A stretch of DNA of 64,000 nucleotides from the NCBI RefSeq assembly GCF_000143415.4, contig NW_003314263.1:1428165-1492164 (forward strand). Reading direction: 5' to 3'. Numbering within the stretch: position 1 is the first letter of the stretch; the number at the start of each line of letters is the position of its first letter. Below are positions 21,945-33,848 of this stretch, piece by piece. Source of the DNA: Selaginella moellendorffii. Its lineage: Eukaryota > Streptophyta > Lycopodiopsida > Selaginellales > Selaginellaceae. The translations under genes were made by a program, and so were the position numbers. Below the pieces are notes generated by a model that saw only the letters and a list, made by a program, of their open reading frames with translations, was not told the origin of the DNA and made no database searches.

Positions 21945-24900
21945 GAGCTGTCTGTTTGGACTCCCCAAATAAAAATCACTTTTCTTCTTTATCAAGCTCC
22001 TCACCACCTTTCATCAAAGCCACCACCAATTCCCACAACTTTCGCGTCCCATGTCTCCTTTCTTTCACCGGACAATCAGGACTCAAGGCTCTGGCATTAC
22101 TGGACTCGGGTGCAACTTCCTGCTTCATGGACACGGACTTTGCTGCCTGACATCACGTTCCTCTTTCTCCTACCATACGGGATTTGAGGGTTGAAGGCAT
22201 CGGCGGGCATTTTGTGTCTCCATCTTCTGGACTTAGGGAAACGTTGCCCGTTCGAGTACACATCGGGTCCACCATCACCGATATCGCCTTCAACATCATC
22301 AACAGCAAGTCCTCCTCTGTGGTGCTTGGTCTTCCTTGGTTCCAACTACATCAGCCTCAGATCTGTTTGAAGGGATTACAGCTCATCTCTCCCACGGCTT
22401 CCCCTACTGTTCATCGAGTCCGAATCAGGAAAAGTTCCCTAAACTCAAATCGGGGTTTTATTCCTGACTCTATAAAGTTTTCACCCTCTTCTTTTTCCTC
22501 TCTTCCATCTTACACTGGACCTTATCCTCGTCTCATCATTCCATTTAGTCGTATGCCTCCTCCTATCTCCACAATCACTATGAAAGAACTCCTTCATGAA
22601 GAACCTCTTTTTCTTTTTGCTTTGCATGTTTCTTCTGTCAGTCTTCCTGAGAAGTATCATGATTTTGGGGATGTGTTTGACAAGAAAAAAGCTAGTGTAC
22701 TGCCTATTCATCGGCCTTATGATTGTCCCATTGATTTATAGGAAGGAGCGTCACCTCCGTGGGGGCCTATCTATGGGTTATCCCCGTCCGAGCTTAAGGG
22801 CATCAAAGAGTATGTGGATGAGAACCTTGCCTCGGGCTACATTCAGCATTCGTAGTCCCCGGCTGGAGTGCCTGTCTTCTTTGTCAAGAAGAAGGATGGG
22901 AGCTTGCGGCTAGTCATCGACTACCAAGGTTTGAACAAGGTGACTGTTCGGAACCGTTATCCGCTGCCCCTGATCTCGGACCTGTTGGAACGCCTCGGCG
23001 GTGCCCGCTTCTTCACCAAGATCGACCTCCGTGGAGCATACAACCTGATCCGGATCCGGCCTGGTGATGAATGGAAGACTGCATTCCGAACCCGCTATGG
23101 CCACTTCGAGTACACTGTCATGCCATTTGGCTTGACAAATGCTCCAACAGTTTTCCAACACATGGCGAATGACGTCTTTTGGGAGTTTCTTGATCAGATG
23201 GTGATCGTCTATCTCGATGACATCCTCATCTACTCAAAAACTCAGGAGGAGCATGACGAACATGTTCGCAAGGTGTTAGCAAAGCTGCGAGAACACGGCC
23301 TATACGCGAAGCTTGAGAAATGTTCCTTTGATCAGCAGTCTGTGGAGTTCCTTGGGTACATTGTCACTCCTGAGGGTATCACGATGGATCCTGCCAAAGT
23401 CAAGACTATTCTCGAATGGGAGCCTCCACAATCAATGTCGGACGTTCAGGTTTTCCTTGGCTTCGCCAACTTCTACCGCAAATTCATTGATCACTACTCT
23501 GACATTGTCCTTCCTCTCACACATATCACTCGCAAGGATGTTCCCTTCTCTTGGTCTGCTGCTGCCTAGCAGGCCTTCGACACACTCAAGGCGGCCTTCA
23601 GTTCTGCTCCTGTCTTGATCCATGCTGATTCCTCACAACCTTTCTTCATCGAGGCTGACGCCTCCGACTTTGCCATTGGTGCTGTGCTGTCTCAACTTGG
23701 AGCGGATCACGAACTTCATCCAGTCGCTTTCCATTCTCGGAAATTCCAGCCTGCGGAGATCAATTATGAAATCCACGACAAGGAGCTCCTTGCCATCGTG
23801 GATTCCTTTGGAGAGTGGCACCGTTTCTTGGAGGGGGCAAGCCATCAAACAACAGTCTGGACGGATCACAAAAATCTCGAGTACTTTGCCACTTCCCGAG
23901 TTTTAAGCCGTCGTCAAGCAAGGTGGGCACAATTCCTGAGTCAGTTTGACTTTGTTATCAAGTACAGACCTGGAAAGTTTCAAGGCCTTCCTGATGCTCT
24001 TTCAAGGTGCTCCTATCTCAGTCTCAGGCCTGGTAATCCTGCCTTCGATCAACAGGATCAAGTTATCCTCGGTCCTGATCGGCTTCAAGTTATGGCAATT
24101 TCCCTGGCCCCTCAAGACTCCTCCTTGATGGATGCAATCAGAAACGATCTTCAATCCGATGATCTCGCTAGCGACATTTTCCCCCATCTTCAAGCTGGAC
24201 ACCCAGTGACTCCCGACTGCCGGCGATTTGACGAGTTCGAGTTCTTAGATGGCTTATTGTACCGTGGGGAGCAGCTTTACGTTTCTAAAGGTGATGCTCG
24301 AAGGTTGGTCCTGATAGCGTGCCACGATAGCCCGACTGCTGGTCACTTCGGCATTGCGAAAACCTATGAGCTAGTTGCACGGGACTTTTGGTGGCCTCAC
24401 ATGGACGACTACATCAAAGCTTTTGTTACCTCCTGTGACACTTGTGCCCGGAATAAGGTACCTCGCCACCTTCCTTCAGGTTTGCTTCGTTCCCTTCCGG
24501 TCCCTTCAGGTCCTTGGGAATCCATCTCCATGGATTTCTTGAGTGATCTTCCGAGTTCTGGAGGTTTCAACAGCATTTTAGTCGTGGTGGATCGCTTCAC
24601 AAAGATGGCGCACTTCTTGCCATGTACCAAGGAGTTTTCGGGCGAGAACATGGCAAAACTGGTATTCAGGGAAATTTTCCGACTTCATGGAATTCCTACA
24701 GATGTGGTTTCGGATCGGGGGCCTCAGTTCATCTCTCATTTCTGGCAACAGTTTTTGCAGCTGCTTGGAGTGAAGGCCAACCTCTCTTCGGCATATCATC
24801 CTCAAACTGATGGGCAGTCCGAGCGAACGATTCAGACGTTGGAACAATTCTTGAGGTGCTTCATCAACTATCATCAGGATAACTGGTTCGATATCCTTCC

Positions 24901-25675
24901 CCTTGCTGAGTTCTCCTATAACAACTCTGTTCACTCCTCTCTTCGAGTTTCCCCCTTCTTTGCGAACTCTGGCCGAAATCCCCGATTCAATCTCTCACTT
25001 CCTTCTCCATCTGAATCCTCTCGTTCAAATCCCCACTCTGAGGCATTTATCTCCAACCTCCAGGAAATCCACAACTCCATCTCCTTCCACCTCCATCGTG
25101 CTCAGGAATTTCATAAAACATTTGCCAATGTCCATCGTCAGGATTGTCCCCCTTACAATATCGGGGATAAAGTCTGGCTCCTCAGGCGAAATATCTCCAC
25201 CACCAGGCCCTGTCCAAAACTCGATTTCAAACGCCTTGGTCCTTTCCCTATCACTGCCATCATTAATCCTGTCACTTATCGCCTTGCACTTCCCTCCTCA
25301 TATCAAATTCACCCTGTTTTTCACTCCTCTCTCCTTGAGCCTTATATTCCCAGTCCTATTCCAAATCGGGTCATTCCTCCGCCTCCACCAGTGCAGCTCA
25401 AGGATGGGTCTGAGTACGAGGTTCAGGACATCCTTGATTCCAAGATTTCACGGTCTAAACTCTACTATCTGGTGGACTGGAAGGGTTACGGACCTGAGGA
25501 ACGCACTTGGGAACCTGCAGACAACCTGCTTCATTCTCCTAACCTTGTTCAGGTTTTCCACCACCGCTATCCTTCTCGTCCTAGTCCTCATTCTTTTTCT
25601 CCATCTCCCATCCCTTGCCGCTCATCTCATCCTCCTCTTCATTCTCGTTCACATCCTCATTCCACTTGTTCTTGA
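21851..25675 (+). pseudogene. pol: Pol of the chromodomain gypsy element (protease-RT-RNase H-integrase-chromodomain), four in-frame stops
   Basis: One frame carries protease (LLDSGATSCFMD, near 22100-22135), RT ([21 protein letters not shown]; catalytic YLDD near 23211), RNase H (IEADASDFAIGAVLSQ, near 23650), integrase zinc finger (H-H-C-C near 24320-24450), the integrase catalytic core (MDFLSDLP, SDRGPQF, SERTIQTLEQF) and a C-terminal chromodomain (YYLVDWKGYGPEERTWEP, near 25465-25520). Stops interrupt it at 22148 (TGA), 22739 (TAG), 22853 (TAG) and 23567 (TAG). The segment from 23615 to 25675 is uninterrupted (686 codons). Chromodomains of this class are thought to steer integration to heterochromatin. 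Catalytic residues look intact; only the stops argue against function. Confidence 0.92.
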
Positions 25676-25686
25676 GGAGGGGGTGC

Positions 25687-26073
25687 TGTCAAGAATCCCC
25701 CAATTCTTGCCACATTCCTGACTCTCGCCGGATTCCTGACCTGCAGACCACATTCCTGACTCTCGAGACACTTCCCTATTCTTGACTCTCGAGACACTTT
25801 CCTATTCCTGACTCTCGAGAAACTTCCCGATTCCTGAGTCTCGAGCCACATTCCTGATGATGATGTGGCGCCTCCTCGACCTTAGCTATATTTAGGCCGT
25901 CCTCGATCCAAGAGTGGTGGAGCTTCATCAACCTATAGTATATATAGGTTAGCCTTGTTCCATTTCTCCACAATTTGAATCAACGCCAGTCTAAGGCCTC
26001 TTCTTTGTTTCCACTAGCTTTTCTCTTTGTCTTTTTGCATTTTCCAATCTTGATCTTGTCAGGGGTCTTGACA
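25687..26073 (+). repeat. 3' LTR of the chromodomain gypsy element
   Basis: 387 bp, pairing with 20487-20873 and differing at about five sites. The GTTGT target duplication follows. Confidence 0.94.
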
Positions 26074-26900
26074 GTTGTAGAGTATGGCTTGGTCATATGA
26101 GGAGTTCTTCCATACACAGTGGAAGGTGCAGCTACCTTTGCTCAACATTTTGATGCTTGTGTCGAGGGGCTAGAAGTGTTGGTTAGCAAACCCACACTTA
26201 TAGAGACTTTTTATCTTGCAGATATCCATCATGTGGATTTCATTCTTGGGATGCCATGGTTGGTGAAGATGGATCCAGAGATACAGTGGAGTATTAAACG
26301 TGTCTTGCTGGAGTACGGTGGCATTAAAGATGTGTGGTTTGGAGAAGGAGTTTAACATTTAGTTGTTATGCTCTCGACTACATCTTTGAACCAGGCTTGT
26401 TATAATAGAAAAACACTTTTGAGTTACTTGCTATTTGTTCGTGACTTGGGGGACTAAAGCACATGTGGGGGAGAAGCAGCAGTATGGGATATACTTGACG
26501 AGTTTTCTGATATTTTTCCCCTTATAGGTTGCCTCCATTACGAGGTGTGGAGCATGGGATTACATTAGAGCTGGGGACATGGCCAATTTACTAACATCCA
26601 TTTCAGTTAAGTTATGTGGAGGAGCAAGAAGTTCAACGACAAGTCAAGGAGTTACTTGAGTTTAAATTTATTCAGCCAAGTAAGTCTCCATTTGGTGCTC
26701 CGGTCTTGCTTGTGAAAAAGGACAGTTTAATGTGGATGTGTATTGACTACCATGCCTTAAGCAAGAAAATAATGAAGGATAAGATGCCAATGCCACGTAT
26801 GGATGATATCCTAGACAAGCTTGGTGAAGCACAAGTGTTTACCAAGATTGAGTTGAGGAATGAATATAATCAGATTGCAATGGATGATGCATCTATCTTT

Positions 26901-28374
26901 TGTGAGACACAAAATCCCTAGGCCCCAAAGTGGAGCCGAAAGGGTGCCACGTGGTAGTGGCCGAAGCGAAAGTCAAATGAGCATAACACGTTTGGACTAA
27001 AAGTTCCGACTTGAAAGGTTGAGAGCGGGAGTGGAACTCCCAACGGAGTGCTCAAGGAACGAGCATGAAGCGAGCCATAAGAGAGTCTCTAGAAAAGGGA
27101 CCCGAGATGGAGTCCGAGATGGACCCGAGATGGAGTCCGAGATGGACTCGAGATGGAGTTCGAGATGGAGTCTGAGATGGACCCGAGATGGAGTCCAAGA
27201 TGGAGTCCAAGATGGAGTCCGAAATCGAGATCAAGACCGAGACCGAGACCGAGACCGAGACCGGGACAGAGACCGAGACTAAGGCCAAGGCCGAGACCGA
27301 GCCCAAGCCCGAGTCCAAGTCCGAGTCCGAGTTTGAGTCCAAGTCCGAGTTTGAGTTTGAGTCTGAGAGGGTGAAAACCCAAAGCATTTGTCTCCCAAAC
27401 CCTAGGGGGTTTGGTGAGCTCCAAAAGTATAGTAGAGGGAGAACTCCAGTAAAGCCAGTTTAGCTAGGAAAGGCTAGTTTGTCCTAGGAAGGCTGTACCC
27501 AGGTGTTGGGTGATGGGATAACCACTGAGAAGTCCAAAATTAGAGTGAATACGGACCGACAAGCGGGGTAGCTTAGTGAAGTGTTCAAGAGCCGGCTCTA
27601 GTTCCCCCGGGAAATCGAATGGTCAATGCTCCCAATCCAAGTGTGGGTGGCACTACCTACTTGGATACCTGGCATGGCTCAACGGAACCTTGCTCTAAGC
27701 CCATGGCTAGAGCACCCAAAGGTGGAAAGCGGGGAGAGTACCCATGAGGCTCGCGTAAGGCCATGGTGTTCCGAAATGTTGTCCTAAAGTCCTAGACTGT
27801 AGAATGGAAAAGGAGCAATCCTCTAATTTGGTGACCAATGATGCGGTCATGTGGTGAGAAAGTCCGAGAGGATAGTGGGACTTAGTGGTCTGGCCTGTGG
27901 GCTTTGTCTCAGTGGCAATGTAGGCAAACTCAGCCATGGATAGAAAAGAGACTTAATGGGGACTATAAAAGGGATATTGGGGAAGGCAATTCCCCATGTC
28001 TGTGGGCATCTTAAAGATGCTAAGGAGTGGACCTTGGATGGTCACTCCTGGATGGATGGCCTAGTCTTTGAGAGTCAAGACTGTGATGTAGGTGGTGTTA
28101 GACCACCGGTGTGACCAAGGTGAATGGGCATGGCCTTACCGTAACAGGCTAATATGTGGTGGTACCTTGGAGTGTTAATCTTGGGACCAAACACGTGAAG
28201 CACTTGGACCAAGTGCAATGGTTGAGTGACACAGATGCCATTCTTGGGGCTACCAAGTCCCCAAGTCCGAAATAGGACTTATAGAGGTTGTGAGTGAGAC
28301 TCCTCCAAGTGGTTAGAGGTGTGGTTAAGTGACTAAAGTAGAATGGAAATTTTAGTCACTTACATCTCCAAGAC
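26901..28374 (+). mobile_element. Solo LTR (1.47 kb) inserted in the RT of the older gypsy element
   Basis: The sequence starts TGTGAGACACAAAATCC and ends TTTTAGTCACTTACA. It splits the RT frame between MDDASI and SKTAF. The flanks are TCTTT (26896-26900) and TCTCC (28375-28379), consistent with a TCTCC target duplication in which the left copy suffered two C-to-T changes. No interior domain is present. Short motifs (AACCCAAAGC, CCAAAAGTATAGTAG) resemble the LARD LTRs, so the two families are distantly related. The plus orientation is assigned from the TG/CA ends and is tentative. Confidence 0.78.
27097..27366 (+). repeat. GA-rich tandem repeat array inside the solo LTR
   Basis: Three adjoining arrays: 12-bp GAGATGGAGTCC-type units (27100-27225), GACCGA hexamers (27230-27300) and GAGTCC/AAGTCC hexamers (27300-27366). 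Because units are multiples of 3 bp, frames stay open on both strands and give low-complexity peptides. I do not take these as genes. Confidence 0.9.
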
Positions 28375-30595
28375 AGCATTCAACACAAGCTTTGGGCATT
28401 TTGAATTTACAGTTATGCCATTTGGTTTGACAACCACATTCACTCGGTTGATGACGAAGGTATTTAGGCGTTATCTTCATGAGTTTATGGAGATTTTCTT
28501 GGACAATATTTTTGTTTTCAGCAAGAATATAGAGGAGCATAAAATGCATTTGCATAAAGTTCTTTTGTTACTCCAAGACAGCAAACTTTATTCAAAGAAG
28601 AGCAAATGTGAATTTGCAAAGTTGGAGATAGAATATCTAAGCCATATTATAACATCTAAGGGTGTCAAGATGGATCCAAGAAAGGTGGTTATGGTGGAAA
28701 ATTGACCTACACCAATTATAGTAGCCGAGTTGTGTAGTTTTCTTGGTATGGCTAGTTACTACTGACGGAGGTGGTTATTCCTTTGACACGGTTGTTACGC
28801 AAGAATGTGCCATTCAAGTGGAAGAAGCCACAAGAGGAGAGTTTTGTGGTGCTTAAACGATTGTTGAGTGAGATTCTAGTGCTTTGCATTGCTGATCCAT
28901 CGAAACCTTACAAGGTGACATACGATGCGAGTGGTTATGCACTGGGAGGAGTTCTCATGCAAGAGGGACAGCCTATTGCATATAAGAGTCAAACTTTGAA
29001 TTCCATTGAACAACACTATTCCACATATAAGCAAGAGTTACTTTTTATTGTTCATGCTTTACGGACGTGGTAGCACTATCTTTATGGTGCAGTGTTCGTG
29101 GTGTTGACAGATCATAAACCACTTGTGTATCTTTTCACATAGAAGGAGTTGAACACTAAGCAAGCTCGTTGAATGGTCGAACTCATAGAGTTTGGGGAGT
29201 TTCCTATTGAGCATCGTCTGGGAAAATTAAATGTGGTGGCAAATGCTTTATCTCGTGTTCATCATGTGACAATGTTACAAACACAATTTTGTCATCATTT
29301 GAGTAAGGTGGTCAGCGAGTTTGAGCAGTTGGTTGAGCGTGCTCAGGCTCAGGATGCTGAGGTGGCCTCTTTGCGAGACCAAATGGAAGCCCCTTTCTCA
29401 TTGGTGGATAGGATTCTCTACTACAATGGCCATGTATATTTGCCACGGGTGGATGCGTTAATTACTCAAGTTTTATTCCACTATCATGATTGTTCAGAGG
29501 CCGGTCATTTTGGGGGGAAGAAGACATATGAGTTGATTAAGCGCAATTTTTATTGGAAAAATATAAAGGCTAATATCCTCAAGTATTGTAAATCATATGA
29601 GCTCTGTCAACAGGTTAAGGTGCTACGGGAGAAGCCAAGGGGACTTTTGCAACCTTTACCTATTCCTCGGTTGACGAAGTATGTGTGGTTGTTGGCTTTT
29701 CGGAAGACTATCATTGCCTTAGACTTGGCTGCAATTTACTTGGAGAAGGTTTTTCTTGATTTTGGTTTGCCAAAGGACATCATTAATGATCAAGATTCAA
29801 AGTTCACCAGTGGATTTTGGAAGAGCTTTGCAAAGGCTATACAAGTGACTTTGAACTCTTGAGTGGAGATCATCCTTAGACGGATGGGCAAACCGATCGT
29901 GTGAATTAGATGGTGGAGGATATGCTACATTGTAGCAATGGTTAAAGGCAAAGATAGTGGGATCTATATCTTCTATTAGTGCAATTTGCTTACAACAATA
30001 GCCAACACAGTGGAACCAAGCTAAGTCCTTACTTTGTCATATTTGGAAGGCATTCCCAAATAGTGGTGGAGTTGAGATTGCATTTGAGTAAAGATGTTCA
30101 AGATAAACTTGATTCTAAGGCAACTGATCTAGCCACAGAACTTGATGAGATTTTGGTGGTGTGCAAACGGAATTTGCAAGCAACTTAGGATAAAGTAGAG
30201 AAGTTTACTAATGAGCATTGCCAATTCCGGGAATATAAGGTGGGTGATCTCATATTTGTGCGAATAATCTTTTTGTCAAGTGAGCAGTAGAACACCTTGG
30301 TGCCTTTACGGACAAGGAAGAGTGATGAACTTTCCCATCGATATGCTGGTTCATATAAAGTGCTAGAGCACATTGGTAAAGCAGCTTATAGGATGCACTT
30401 GCTAACTAGGGTGAAAATTCATTTAATATTTTATGTCAGCCAATTGAAAGATGTACTATCTCAAAGTGACAAGCCCAATGCTTCCTTGATGTATATGGCT
30501 ATAGAAGGACCAGGAGCATGAGCAGGGTTCCCTAGAAAAGATAATCACCGATACAACTAGTCCTTAGAACAAGGACTTTTTTAGGGAGAAAAATT

Positions 30596-31380
30596 GTTAG
30601 GCACCAACTTTGACCACATGGTCAACATCAAGCTCAAGGGTATATTAAGGCATGTTAGAGTAATGGATTTAACCTACCCTAGGGTTTACAATGGAGTGGC
30701 AGTAACTTAGGGGTGGTTACAACACAAGCACCCGCGACCGCCACAATCACAACATCCATGGAAGCTAGAGCAACAAAATCTCTATCTTTTTTATCCATCA
30801 TTTTTATCTTTTTTTTGGGTTGTTTTGGTATGATCAAAGAGATGAATGAATTTATCCCCAAGACCTAACCCGATGACAAAGAGTGCTTTTCAATTCTTGG
30901 AGTCCCAGTTGAGCCGTTGGGTTACATCTGCAGCAGCCGGACGTTGAGTCATTCCATCCACTATAAGCCAGCAATCCTTGGCCAGCTGTACTTTTGTTTT
31001 CCAAGTCGAGAAATTCTGTCCCATGAACTTTTGGAGAAGTTTCTCCCACAGCCCCCAGAGTCCCAAGAATTTCCTGCTGCGTTAGTAGAAGACATTCTAC
31101 TATTAATCTAAGAATAGATTAAAAGGGAATTTAGAAAGGACGGAATCGTGAAAAACTCGGCCGCAACAAGGGCACGGATCTTCCACTCCACCCGCGCCAG
31201 CACTGCCAAAGCCCTCGCGCGCTCTTGAGCCAAGGGTTCCTGGCCCCTTTGATTCTTCCTCTGCCACTGTCCTCTTGCCATTAGATCGTTCGCCGCTCCG
31301 ATACCATGTTGTATTATGAAATGTTGTGTTATTATTATGACGGTTGATACATGGTTAAATGTATGGGTTTACCGTGACGA
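30596..31380. other. Retroelement debris between the old gypsy element and the BAHD gene
   Basis: 30596 onward may be a decayed 3' LTR. On the minus strand at 31304-31293 lies TGGTATCGGAGC, close to the initiator tRNA-Met primer-binding site. It is followed by a gag-like start (MARGQWQRKN..., 31281 down to about 31140), suggesting the 5' internal end of another minus-strand LTR element truncated near 31110. No complete element could be drawn. Confidence 0.45.
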
Positions 31381-31482
31381 TCCGTGGCGGTGTCTGGATC
31401 GCTCACGTGGCGTGTGCGGACGGTTTTGTTCACTCCCACACGTGATTCAACCCTTTTGCGAATTCAAGAGATAGCCAAGAGA

Positions 31483-32935
31483 ATGGGAGCTCTGTGGGGA
31501 GTCGATCTGAAGTCCACCTCTGTTATCGTCCCGGCATCTCCAACACCAATTCAGGAACGACGTTTTCTTTCGAATTTAGATCAAGTGTTTACAGGCCAGT
31601 GGTACATGAACACGGTGTGGTACTTCAAGCCAGCTTCGGGTCATTTGATTCAAGACCAGGATGCTTTTTTCAAAGGATTGAAGGACTCATTGTCGAGGTT
31701 ATTGATTTACTATCCAGCTCTCGCGGGGAGGCTGGTGAAGAACGAGAATAACAGGTTCGAAGTCGAGCTGAATGACAAGGGAGTTATTTTTCGCGAGGCA
31801 GTTACCGAGGCAAGATTCGATGACTGGGAAGACATCAAGGATTGCACAATAGAAGCCAAGCTGACATTTGAAGATACAATCATAGCGGACTACAACACCG
31901 CTCCACTCATACGAACTCAGGTAAATTAACAGACTCAAAGCTTCTTGTAAAGCTCGCTGATTTTCTTTCCAGGCTACCCTCTTCAAGTGCGGAGGGATCG
32001 CTCTGGGATTTAGTATGGCCCATGCAATTCACGATGGCTGGGCTGCGATGGAGTTTGTGAAATCATGGTCGGAACTTCATATGCATCTTCCAGTGTCAAC
32101 TCCGCCAGTGTTTGCAAATCACCTGATGAAAGCCAGAGATCCACCAGCGGTGAGTGTTCCCATTAAGGACTACATTTCAGTTCCAAAGGTTGAAGGGTCT
32201 CTCAGCAGCAACTATCAGATCTTTGAGGAAGGAGCTCCATTGCCATTCCAAGCTATCACCTTCAGGTTCACAGCTCAACAGGTGGACGAAATCATCCAGG
32301 AGGTCAGAACCGGTCCTTGGAAAGTCGAAGCCTCCAGCTTCGTTGCAATGGCGGCATTCACCTGGAAGGTGATGACCGAAGCCAGAGAGCTCCCGGACGA
32401 CACCACAACTCGGTATGTCTACCCGATAAGCTGCAGACAGCGCTGGCAACCACCTCTTCCTCGCGGCTTCTTTGGAAACACGGCTCATCTTTCGTCATTA
32501 GCAGCGAAAGCCGGGGACATCAAGAACAAGCACGTCTCCTACGCTGCAAAACTCATCTACGACGACCTCTTAGCCACAACGACGGAGTATCTCAAGTCGG
32601 TGATAGACTGGATGGAGATTGAGCTTCAGAAGAACGACAGAGACATCGGTTTTGCCTGCGACTTCTACTCTGGAGCCGACGTGCAGAGCACGAGTATGGT
32701 CAACTTCCCGATCTTCCATGTGGACTTTGGATGGGGAAGGCCTATTCACAACTCCTTCACGTTCCAACCACTCTTGGGAGACGGCCACGCCTACTTGTTC
32801 CCAGCTCCAGAAGGTGGAAGAAACCGACTTGTTCCCATCTACATGAAGAGACTTGCGATGAAGAACTTGTTCCGAAACGAGCTCTTTCGAAGGTTCCAGC
32901 CCGATCTTAAAGACTATAGCTACTACAACGATTGA
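31483..32935 (+). CDS. BAHD acyltransferase (HCT-like), two exons
   Basis: Exon 1 is 31483-31920 and exon 2 is 31973-32935, joined across a 52-bp GT-AG intron, giving 466 residues. The catalytic HXXXD motif is HAIHD at residues 163-167, just after the exon junction (LGFSMAHAIHDGW). The structural DFGWG motif is at 397-401. N-terminal VIVPASPTP and the YPALAGRL block also fit. BAHD enzymes are cytosolic and move acyl groups from CoA thioesters to alcohols or amines. The substrate cannot be told from sequence; phenolic esters (shikimate, hydroxy fatty acid or alcohol acceptors) are the usual options for this clade. The single intron position upstream of HXXXD is common in the family. The gene looks intact. 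A scrambled copy of its 3' end lies at 34495-34760. Confidence 0.92.
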
Positions 32936-33149
32936 GAACAACAGACTAAGAGGTACGTATTTGGATTGGACACTGACGATGTGCCACGTTTATAACTTTG
33001 TACATGGGGTGGTCGAAGCTGGGAGGAGCTTGGAGAGCTAGGTGGAAGTGATGCGACAAAAAATGGGAATAGCTTGGACTTTCTCGTGTGTTCTTCGCTC
33101 CCTGGAATTGCATCAACTGGGTCCTTGTTTGGGTACTCACAAGCTTAGG

Positions 33150-33440
33150 TCGCAGGGATTAAAATATCTGGCAGGCTGGTGGTGTGATGACCACCATCTT
33201 TGTGCAGGAGGTCTTTACGAGCAGCCTGGACATTTTTCTGGCGCCAACAATCAAGATCTGAACCGCCCAACTCACTAGCTCCACCATCGGCAAGGTCACT
33301 CCAATCTCCATTCAGATTCTCTTACCAAGAGGCCATTCAAGTTCCGCTGTGGGCGGGCCCACATGTTTACTTTTGATAGAGCCTTAAACAAATGCTGTAT
33401 TGCATCTCAGCTGATAGTACAAACAAGAAGCTTTCCTTCT
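33150..33440 (-). pseudogene. Glutamyl-tRNA reductase fragment, decayed
   Basis: On the minus strand 33310-33180 reads VELVSWAVQILIVGARKMSRLLVK then CTKMVV, matching the NADPH-binding segment of the larger HEMA relic (35740-35590). 33430-33380 matches its DATQHLF region (35960-35905). The order is kept and the material between is deleted. It has no start and no extended frame. Confidence 0.7.
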
Positions 33441-33592
33441 GCCATGAGGGCATAGGACCATCCTATCTCTAAGTCTTCGTTTACGGTGTGGCTCCAAGCA
33501 TAGCAAGGAGCTCATCACAAAGGCATGAAGTCCAGTAGTGAGTGGCCTGCTGCTAATGCAATAATATGTTACATCCCTCCAATCTTGGCATG

Positions 33593-33848
33593 TTTTTGGT
33601 TCGTAACATATTATATATTTTTGGTTTGCTTAAGCATATTTGAATATTCTGGGATATTCTACTATCTAGTGGTTGTTGTTCATTTAGATTAATTTTTTAT
33701 TTATAATTTATAATTTATTCTAATTTTTTAAATATATTCTAGTTTATTCTACCATATAATTTTAGTTATAAACTTTTAATTGATCAATTGGATTAATAAA
33801 TAATAAGCACTACAACCAAGCAGTGCTATATGCAATGCATAGCAAATT
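33593..33848 (-). repeat. MITE-like repeat, copy 1
   Basis: An AT-rich element beginning TTTGGTTTGCTTAAGC (33621-33636) and ending near a TATGCAATGCATAGCA hairpin sequence (about 33828-33844). Related copies lie at 40431-40687 and 58958-59287 in the opposite orientation. There is no coding capacity. Confidence 0.6.

Larger units (their letters stand above)
20482..26078 (+). mobile_element. Young chromodomain Ty3/gypsy element with 387-bp LTRs
   Basis: LTRs at 20487-20873 and 25687-26073 both begin TGTC and end GACA. They are flanked by the 5-bp target duplication GTTGT (20482-20486 and 26074-26078). By eye they differ at about five positions, all transitions, so insertion was recent. A polypurine tract (GAGGAGGGGGTGC, 25674-25686) abuts the 3' LTR. 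The interior encodes gag, then protease, RT, RNase H, integrase and a C-terminal chromodomain, the order that defines plant chromoviruses. Despite near-identical LTRs, pol carries four in-frame stops, so this copy is probably not autonomous. It is inserted in the protease of the older gypsy element. Confidence 0.95.
20060..30590 (+). mobile_element. Old Ty3/gypsy element (outer), split by two younger insertions
   Basis: Plus-strand pieces in order: a gag zinc knuckle CHHCSKLEHYKADC (near 20160-20205) and protease DSGSNDNFVS (near 20445); after the inner element, the rest of the protease (LGMPWLVKMDP, near 26250); RT N-terminus (26616-26900); after a solo LTR, RT C-terminus (MPFGLTT, near 28415); RNase H (YDASGYALGGVL, near 28925); the integrase zinc and core regions (29450-29860); and C-terminal integrase pieces to about 30520. 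The RT active-site motif reads FLDN instead of the usual YxDD, and stops are common, so it is dead. The AGGGAGAAAAATTG string at 30582-30595 may be a polypurine tract, with a decayed 3' LTR beginning near 30596. The 5' end merges with the copia relic near 20060. Confidence 0.82.

Noticed and set aside
26992-27463. Several overlapping frames of 70-110 codons rich in Arg/Ser/Pro or Glu/Thr/Lys
   Set aside because: They arise from tandem units whose length is a multiple of three, inside a solo LTR.
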